A stretch of 64,000 nucleotides of DNA from Typhlomys cinereus. Its lineage: Eukaryota; Chordata; Mammalia; Rodentia; Platacanthomyidae. Shown here piece by piece: positions 57,273 through 64,000 of this stretch. Each line of letters starts with the position of its first letter. Within the stretch, counting starts at the first letter, position 1. The notes below the pieces were generated by a model. The model saw only the letters and a list, made by a program, of their open reading frames with translations, was not told the DNA's origin and ran no database searches. The position numbers and the translations under genes were made by a program. Location: contig JALPQD010000102.1 in assembly GCA_023101885.1 (NCBI GenBank), positions 4,028,971-4,092,970 on the forward strand, read 5' to 3'.

Positions 57273-57694
57273 TATAGTTTTCTTTTTTAAGTGTATCGTT
57301 ATTAGCTTTTGGGATTAATATGATTTTGCTTCATAGAAGGAATTTGCTGGTGTTCTTTCTTTTGCTATTTGATGGAACAGTTTAAGGAGTATTAGTGTTA
57401 TTAGCTCCTTAAAAATCTGGTAGAACTCTGTGCTGAATCCATCTGGTCCAGGACATTTTTTTTGGCGGGAAGATTCGAGATTACTTCATCAATTTCCTTA
57501 TATGTTATAGGACTATTTAAATAATTCAAAACTTCCTGATTCAATTTACATAAGTTGTGTTTATTTAGGAATTCATCCATCTCTTTTGTGTTGTCAAATT
57601 TCACAGAGTATAAGTTTTTGAAATATGATGTTATAATTCTCTGGATTTCTTGGGTATCAGTAGTGATAACTCCATTTTCATTTCTAATTTTGGT

Positions 57695-57931
57695 TTATTT
57701 ATTTATTTATTTTTATTTTCATTCATAGAAACTTAACAGGTACACTGGTCCCCTCCCTCCCTCCAACCCCCCACCCCCCTTTCCGCCCCATCCCCACCCT
57801 CTTCCCTCCCCATCCCCAGTGCCTCCCCCTCCCCTCCCAGGAGCATCCTTTAATGTGCATGCCAATCTCTCTGATGAGGTGCAAAGACCCAGTGGCATTT
57901 CACAGAACCCTTTCCTGTGTTCCCCTTAAGC
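57695..57931 (-). mobile_element. Nested, shorter LINE-1 3'-end insertion
   Basis: TTTATTTATTTATTTTTATTTTCATTCATAG and AACTTAACAGGTACACTGG lead into a polypyrimidine tract (57,747-57,838) and 3' UTR text ending TTCCCCTTAAGC. The flanking ORF2 text then resumes (TTTGTGTTTTTGTTCTCTTGC). The target-site duplication is degraded. A minus-strand frame fuses ORF2 to this insert and is not a gene. Confidence 0.85.
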
Positions 57932-59147
57932 ATTTGTGTTTTTGTTCTCTTGCTTTTGGTTAATTTAGCTAGGGGTGTATCAATCTTATTGATTTTTTCA
58001 AAAACCCAGCTTTTTGACTTGTTAATTTTCTGTATCATTTTCCTAATCTTGATTTCGGATATTTCTCCCCTTATTTTACTAATCTCCTCTCTTCTGCTGC
58101 TTTTGGGATCAGATTGCTCTAGTGTCTCTAAAGCTTTAAGCTGCATTGTTAAGTTGTTTATTTCTGATGTTTCCATTTTTTTGATGTAGGCATTAAGAGC
58201 TATGAACTTACCTCTTAGGACAGCTTTCATTGTGTCCCAGAGATTTTGGTAAGTTGTATTTTCATTATCATTCACTTTCAGGAAATCTTGAATTTCCTTT
58301 TTAATTTCTTCCTGAATCCAGTTCTCATTCAGCATCATAGTGTTAAGTTTCCAGGAGTTAGTGTATTTTCTTTGTTTGTTGTGTTGTGGATGTCCAGCTT
58401 TAGGCCGTGGTGGTCTGCTAGTGTACAGGCTAGAATTTCAACTTTCCTGTATATGCAGAGATTCATTTTGTGGCCCAATATGTGATCTATTTTGGAAAAG
58501 TTCCGTGTGCTGCAGATAAAGATGTGTATTCTTTGGTGCATGGATGAAAAGTTCAATAGAGATCTGTAAGGTCCATTTCTTTAAGGGTTTAAGTTCCAAA
58601 GTGTCTCTGTTAAGCCTGTTGATCTATCCCATGTTGAGAGGGAAGTGTTGAACTCCCCAAGAATTATCGTTTCTGGGTTGATTTCTCACTTTAGATGCTG
58701 TAGGGTTTTCTTAATGAATGTGGAGGGACCCGTATTAGGCACATATATGTTCAGTATTGTGAAGTCTTCCTGGTGAATTGTACCTGTGACTAAAATGTAG
58801 TTAACATCTGTGTCTCTTATTGTTTGTTTTTTGTTTGAAGTCCACTTTGTCCAATAGAGTAATGGCTACTTCTGCCTGTTTCCTGGTTCCATTAGCTTGC
58901 AGAATTTTTGACCAGACTTTTATTTTTAGGATACGCCTATCTTTCGTGGTAAGATGACTTTCCTGAAGACAGCAGATTGATGGGTTGTGATTTTTAATCC
59001 AGGTTTGTAATCTGTGTCTCTTGATTGGTGAGTTAATTCCATTGACATTTAATGTTATGATGGATAAATTATTTTTAATTCCAGACATTTTTTAATGTTT
59101 AGTTGCTTTTGTAAGTGTATTGTTTGATATTTAGGTTTTGGTGGTAT

Positions 59148-60213
59148 TATACTTCCCTTCTGTCCTCCTGGATACGCTTGTTTTTTTCTTCAAGCTTGAG
59201 TATCATTTTTAGTATTTTTTGAAGGCCTGGTTTAGTAGACATGTAAGCCTTCAAGTTGTCTTTGTGTGGGAAAACTTTTCTTTTTCCCTCGATCATAACG
59301 GATAGGTTTCCCCGGGTATATCAGCCTGGGTTGACATTTTTGCTCATTCAATACTTGAAGTACATCTCTCCAAGTACCTCTTGCTTTTACTGTTTCCATT
59401 GAGAAGTCATTTGTTATTTTAATAGGTTTACCTTTAAAAGCGATTTGCTTTTTTTCCCTTGAAACTCTCAGCACCTTTTCTTCATCTTGATTGTGCAATG
59501 TTTTGACTATTATTTGGCGTGGCAAGTTTCTATTTTGGTCATATCTGTTTGGGGTGCGGAATGCCTCTTGTATTTGGATGGGTCTCTCATTCTTTAGATG
59601 AGGGAAATTTTAATTTTGATGGTTTGAAAAATTTCCTCAGGTGTGGTATTTTGGGATTCTTGCTCTGGTATTCCATGAATACGCATGTTAGGCTTCTTCA
59701 TGGTGTCCCATAACTCTTGAATATTCCTCTCAAGTATCTTTTTGGCTTTAACAACCTCTTCCATTGAGCTGGTTAATTCTCCCACTTTGTCTTCAAGATC
59801 TGAAATTCTATTTTCTGCTTCCTTTGTTCTGCTGATAAGACTGTTAAATTTTGGTTTGAGGATAACTTGTCTTTTAGTTCAGTTTTAAACTCTGCTTGAG
59901 TCTATTTTAATTGCTCTATGCCTATTTTTGTTTCTTGAACCGTTTTTCTCAACTTCTCCAAGTGTCTGTTGTATTCTTCTTCAAAGTGGTTGATGCCTTT
60001 ATTTAACTCCTCCCAGATTTCCTCTTTCATAGTGTTGATCATGGTAATGATCATGCTTTGAAAGTCATTATCTTGGGTCATGCATTCTTGGCTGTTTTCT
60101 GTGGATTTGTTCTGGTTGGAGTCTATCATTATGGGGTTAATTCTTTCGGTGGGAGATTTGTTTCCTTGGCTTTTGTTTCTCATGGATTTGCATTTTGACT
60201 TGGGCATTGTCAT
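59148..60213 (-). pseudogene. L1 ORF1, decayed (second copy)
   Basis: The start MTMPKSKCKSMRNK at 60,213 aligns with the first copy's ORF1 start. A coiled-coil-type segment (EEEYNRHLEKLRKTVQETKIGIEQLK) is open to 59,902. Later pieces at 59,785-59,594 (KKILERNIQELWDTMKKPNMRIHGIPEQ) and 59,525-59,232 (KGKPIKITNDFSMETVKARGTW) are in shifted frames. It keeps the Trp that is a stop in the first copy. Confidence 0.88.
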
Positions 60214-60960
60214 TTTATCTCTTAAAACCTTCTATTAATTTCTGCATGTTTTTGACTGAACTGAGTTAGTTGGTATCACTACTCTCTGGCAGTTATTACT
60301 AGTGTTTATCTTGGTGTTGGTTATGCTTGTTATTATTGTTATTTCTTAGATGAGACTATTAGACAGAGCAGGGGGTGGATATTAGTATGGTAGTGCACTT
60401 TTATGATTTTGTACCTTGGTGATATGTGAAGGTGAGTTGTCCCTGAAGTTGTATATGTTTTTTGGGGTAGCTATATGGAAAAGTTTCTTTACAATAACTG
60501 ATAATTGAAAGGAACAGGATGGTAAAAAGAGGGTTTACTTATCTTTCAGCTGGATGTGGAGAATCTCTCCCATGTGATAGGATGAATTTAGAGGATTTCA
60601 GATGTGTGGCTTTTGCCCTTTAGAGCTTTGCTTGGGTGTTCTTTGGACTCTGTTGAATTTTGATGAGCAGTGTGTCCTCACTGGACTGGGGCACAGTGTG
60701 TGTGTCAGGGTCAGCGGGTGGGTGCACAAAGGGTAGAGGTGCTGGTGGTGGGCACAATTAACTTGAGGACTTGGGGTGGACCCCAGGGGTCCTCCCCACC
60801 TAGAGCAGTGCCTGCTCTGACTGGCTGGTGGAAGGAGCTGGGATGAGTGGGTTACCTGAGGCTTAGGGGTAAGCAGGGGATGTTTACTTGGGGCGCAGTG
60901 TGTCCTCGCTGGACTGAGTGTGTTTTGGGCAGGCAGGCAGGGAAAGGGCTCTTCTACCAT
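60214..60960 (-). promoter_or_regulatory. L1 5' UTR of a different type, with ~228-bp repeated unit
   Basis: CAGTGTGTCCTC…CTGGACTG occurs at 60,668 and again at 60,896, 228 bp apart, consistent with a monomer plus a truncated second monomer. The sequence shares no visible similarity with the 5' UTR at 40,939-41,352. The part next to ORF1 (60,240-60,600) is AT-richer, resembling a non-monomeric linker. Confidence 0.65.
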
Positions 60961-61009
60961 TTCTTATCTCCCTTTTTCCTTAAAAATCTTTCTTATTCTT
61001 TTCTATTCT

Positions 61010-61345
61010 GTGAGAGAACACCCAAAATCAAGCAGCTTAAGGGAGAAAAGGAGATTTATTCATCTTACTGTTCCACAGAAGAGAAATAGTTCTTTCATGG
61101 CAGACAAGGAATGGTGGGCTGGTAGAAACTGGAGGCAGGCTAAGTCACTGCAAACATCTTGGAGGCTGAGAACTGTTAAACTGTTTGCTACAAAGCAAAC
61201 CTCTCCCAGAAATAAGGTGGGACTAATCCACCTCAAAGCCTTACCCTCCTGACTGCCTTCTTTTAGCAAGACTCCACCTGTAAAGGTGCTTTGACTTTCC
61301 CAAGCACATTAGACTGTGGGAGACACATTTCAAGCCATGACAGTC
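61010..61345 (-). mobile_element. MaLR (MT-type) LTR, antisense
   Basis: Antisense MT-like order: GAGAAAAGGAGATTTATTCATCTTACTGTTCC, TTCTTTCATGGCAGACAAGG, ACCTCAAAGCC … CTGCCTTCTTTTAGCAAGACTCCACCTGTAAAGG, and finally GACACATTTCAAGCCATGACAG. It is diverged, and the boundaries are approximate. Confidence 0.6.
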
Positions 61346-61900
61346 TTCCTTTCAGGTACAGAATAAATATTCCCATTCTCCCCCCCCCCAAAAAAAAACA
61401 AGAAGAATTGGAGCTTTCAATGAAACAGACACAAGGCAAGATTGAAACCCTGTAGGACAAAGATCAAGGTGTATAGTTCTATATCCAGCACCTGGGACTT
61501 ATGATATATCATCAATGCTCCAACTGCCTTGGGTAGCTCTGCCTCTCCAGCTCTGCTCCATGCAAAACCAACTTTACTGCCTGCCAGAGTTTTTCTCAAA
61601 AGATGCCTCACAGTGCTGACATTGCCAACATCCTGGGATCTTCACTGTAACAGGCTTCACCTTTACCTCTTCATTCAATGACTTCTCAAAGCCTCCTTGC
61701 TTTCAATTGACTCTGCCCTAAATATCCTGGCCTCCATGAGTATCTGGAACTTTGATTAGATCTTGTTACTGGGAAGGAATATTTTATCACAGCAACAGGC
61801 AAGAAAATGTGGATAAACTTCTTTGGAAATAATGTCACAAATACATCATTATTGTGTCTTCTAGGTGAATCTAAATTTAGTCAAATTGATGATCAAAAGA
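61346..61900. other. Unclassified, possibly MaLR-derived sequence
   Basis: A C8A8 homopolymer pair lies at 61,381-61,398. The GGAATATTTTATCACAGCAACAGG string at 61,777 resembles the 3' end of an ORR1-type LTR in sense orientation. The rest is unassigned. Frames here show no domain. Confidence 0.3.
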
Positions 61901-61904
61901 AAGC

Positions 61905-62440
61905 ATCAGACATTCGTCCCATCCCTTTCCCCTCCCACCTACTATTCCCTCCTTTCACCAGTCAAGCCATGTCCCTGCTGCCCTCCTGTTCCCTGTATTT
62001 GAGAATCACAGGGCTACCTTTGGGGTACCTGTGGTAGTAATAAACTAGATCTCTATGATAGTATATGTGGCCCTTCAATTCAAGTGGGGAGGCTCCCCTT
62101 CTTTTGTCCAACACCTGCCCCAGAGATTCTTTCTGAGTATAATTATTTCTCCTAAGACTCATGCTGGGCCATGGGGAATGACGATACATCAGTCATTGTT
62201 TAGATCTGGTCACAGTAAATCTCAATGCAATGGGCTCCTGAATGCAGTAGCCCTATGGATTCTGGAGTATCTTGGTTGACAGTATAACTCCTGATCTTTA
62301 CAATATTACATTCTCCTCTTCTGCAGTGTTCCTTGAGCCTTGGAATGGGGAAAGATTTTGGTGATCTGATTAGGGCAGAGCATTCCAGGGTCACCAATAC
62401 TCTACACTCTGGTCAGTAGTGATTTCTGACTAACTAGTCT
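61905..62440 (-). mobile_element. Older LINE-1 3' UTR fragment, antisense
   Basis: TCTCAATGCAATGGGCTCCTGAATGCAGTAG (62,218-62,249), AGTGTTCCTTGAGCCTTGGAATGGGGAAAGATTTTGG and TGATTAGGGCAGAGCATTCC parallel the older L1 3' UTR at 11,690-13,185. A pyrimidine-rich start lies at 61,918-61,960. No poly(T) tail is visible. Confidence 0.65.
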
Positions 62441-62449
62441 TCCATTGCA

Positions 62450-62712
62450 TCAGTAAGAGGTTTTTGAGAGGTGTGATATCAGAGCCTTCTACGAAAAACA
62501 GGTTTGAGGGAGTTTATTTGTTCTTCCTACCATGTGAAAACACAGGGAGAATGGAAAGACTACAAGAGAAAAAAGACCTTCCTCAGAATCTGACAAAATT
62601 AGCACCATGATCTTGGACTTTATAACCTCCAGAACTTTGAAATGTAAACATCTATTGATTATAAACCACTTTAGTTTACAGTATTTTGCTATAGCAACAT
62701 AGACTAAACTAT
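62450..62712 (+). mobile_element. MLT1-type MaLR LTR fragment
   Basis: TTATTTGTTCTTCCTACCATGTGAAAACACAGGGAGAATGG, then CACCATGATCTTGGACTTTATAACCTCCAGAACTTTGAAATG and ATAAACCACTTTAGTTTACAGTATTTTGCTATAGCAACATAGACTAAAC. This is the classic sense order of the 3' half of an MLT1-like LTR. Confidence 0.7.
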
Positions 62713-62714
62713 AT

Positions 62715-64000
62715 CATATGAACATATAATATAGTTTATCATATGAGCATATAAGAATTTTTCAAACAAGTGTGACATCTTCCCTTTATCTTTCTTAGAC
62801 TCCACATCCCTCATATTAATATAGTCACTTTGTATTTTTCTTATATGTTCTTCATAATTTATTAATTGCCTTAGTTTAATGGAAGAGTCTGTGAGACTTC
62901 AGAAAACCACTGCATACCGTTCAGTATGTAGAGAATATTCGTTTATTGCTTTTATGCAGCTGACTTATCTTTAGCTAGCTACGTTAGCATTTTCATGTCT
63001 GAAAAAAGGTGGTAAAGCAATAATTCATAGCTGTAGTAACAACTACCAGAACAAAAAATGGTCTGCTTTCTAGGTAAGTGTTGATTCGTAAGAATTAGTG
63101 AGTGAGTTCCTGTTAGGAATATAACATCGATAGTTGTTTTAGATGTTGGATGCTTATTAAACAACATTTTTGATTAAAACTCATTGAAAGCATTGTCATA
63201 GATACAAGTACATTTTTGGCACTTCTTTGTAGTGTAAAGGTAATCTGTGAAAGTCTTTCATGCGTATAAAATATATTTTTTAGTAACAAAAAAGAAAAGC
63301 TATATAGATCTGGCTTCACAATATACCACTTACTTATGTAATATATAATGATATACATATACATCTTAGAATGTGTGGTTTCCCTTTATGTGGGAACTTG
63401 ATCTTTGGGTGTCATCTAACCTTCTCCTCTTGGAATATCATTTCTTTTGCATCTTTCTTAGCAGCCAAATACAGTCCCTTAGTGCAGGCTCTCTAATTTT
63501 CTATTCCCTCCTGATTCCTAGTTCTGATGCCCCCAAGGTGAGTGATAAGAATAATCTTTGTCTTAAAGAATGATGGTTACTTTAAATGTCTTTATAAAGA
63601 AATAGCTTTTAGAATATAACTAATTATAAAGATATGTTTATATGCAAATTACTGTGGTTCAAGTATGACATGAATGCTCAAATGACTGAGTCAATCATTA
63701 CATTAATACAAACCTTCCATCATACCTAAATCAAGTTTCCATCTTCAATCCTCTCTCCTTACCCAAATATTTAGACAAAATGAAAAATTAATACATCTAC
63801 AAATTAATCATATACTCATAACAGTTTAATCCTTTGGCCAGTATGTCAAGCCAAAACAAATAACAGGGAGAAGTTTCAAATATACTACATTCTGGATATA
63901 TTGTTATTTATACATTTGTGCATTTAAAAGTTTTTATGTATTAATATTTTGAGGGGGAAATGCCACTATTCATCCCAACAATGTTGCAGAGCATGAGATG
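62715..64000. other. No gene recognised
   Basis: AT-rich DNA to the window end. It has short local repeats (ATATCATATGAACATATAATATAG-type near 62,712) and no identifiable mobile element or coding exon. Confidence 0.4.

Larger units (their letters stand above)
54161..59088 (-). pseudogene. L1 ORF2, decayed and split (second copy)
   Basis: Homologous to ORF2 at 35,710-39,818. Open pieces include the endonuclease N-terminus (59,088-58,801, SPIKRHRLQTWIKNHNPSICC), the linker with intact Trp where the first copy has a stop ([10 protein letters not shown], near 58,250), an RT segment ([18 protein letters not shown], near 55,870), and the C-terminal Cys/His region ([18 protein letters not shown], near 54,580). 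Two L1 insertions add about 0.87 and 0.24 kb. The RT aspartate region near 55,880 reads LQLT, so the catalytic FADD is altered to a Val-for-Asp type change (plus strand GTCAACTGCAAA where the first copy has GTCATCTGCAAA). Confidence 0.88.
53165..60960 (-). mobile_element. Second near-full-length LINE-1, antisense, with two nested L1 insertions
   Basis: Minus-strand order: 5' UTR with ~228-bp repeats (about 60,960-60,214), ORF1 remnants (60,213-about 59,148), ORF2 remnants (59,088-54,161), 3' UTR and poly(A) (to about 53,180). Many frameshifts and stops make it older than the L1 at 34.7-41.4 kb. Separate L1 3' UTR copies are inserted at 56,404-57,272 and about 57,695-57,931. I could not identify its target-site duplication, so both ends are approximate. 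Confidence 0.9.

Noticed and set aside
57850..58338. 162-codon chimeric frame joining L1 ORF2 to other sequence
   Set aside because: The C-terminal part is read through a nested L1 3' UTR insertion. It is a fusion by insertion, not a gene.
1..64000. CRISPR arrays, operons, prokaryotic promoters, integrons or phage
   Set aside because: All sequence features are those of a mammalian nuclear genome. The short tandem repeats are microsatellites and no spacer-repeat pattern is present.

Overview
This window looks like rodent nuclear DNA: an AT-rich, gene-poor, intergenic or intronic stretch in which I recognise no host protein-coding exon and no functional RNA gene. Nearly all the structure comes from retrotransposons and microsatellites. 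The rodent assignment rests on B1, B4/RSINE1-type and B2-superfamily (tRNA-headed) SINEs, ORR1/MT-type MaLR LTRs, and LINE-1 elements with tandem 5' UTR monomers and a polypurine 3' UTR. The youngest SINE family has a B2/ID-like tRNA head but a body I do not recognise from mouse or rat. A myodont rodent outside the mouse/rat lineage (for example a jerboa, jumping mouse or spalacid) is plausible, but this is inference.

Layout. 1-4.1 kb: mostly unique AT-rich DNA with a degraded B1 pair and an AAAG/GGAA tract. 4.1-6.8 kb: an RSINE1 copy, then a decayed sense-strand old L1 ORF2 interrupted by a B4 SINE. 7-29 kb: scattered SINEs, including five copies of the young or related older family with clear target-site duplications, a layered old/young L1 3' UTR at 11.7-13.2 kb, a sense L1 3' end at 20.7-21.3 kb, several MaLR LTR fragments, and two perfect hairpins (21.5 kb and 24.1 kb). 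29-31.6 kb: nothing recognised.

31.6-44.5 kb is the most structured part. A MaLR element (5' LTR at 32.3 kb, internal region, 3' LTR at 41.5 kb) carries an inserted full-length antisense L1 (34,716-41,352), bounded by an exact 15-bp target-site duplication. That L1's ORF2 is in turn interrupted by a young SINE with its own target-site duplication. A ~450-bp solo ERV-type LTR sits in older antisense L1 3' UTR sequence at 43.6-44.1 kb.

52.2-61.3 kb is an L1-on-L1 cluster. An ancient L1 piece is followed by a truncated 3' UTR copy and then a second near-full-length antisense L1 (about 53.17-60.96 kb). The second L1 is split by two further L1 3' UTR insertions, one of which has a short 5' inversion. 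Its 5' UTR is unrelated to that of the first L1. The end of the window has MaLR/MLT1-type LTR fragments and unique DNA.

The L1 ORFs show how the parts once worked together. ORF1 is the RNA-binding chaperone, and ORF2 is the endonuclease/reverse transcriptase that also mobilised the SINEs seen here. Both L1 copies are disabled. I found no evidence of an undescribed biological system beyond the retrotransposon features reported.
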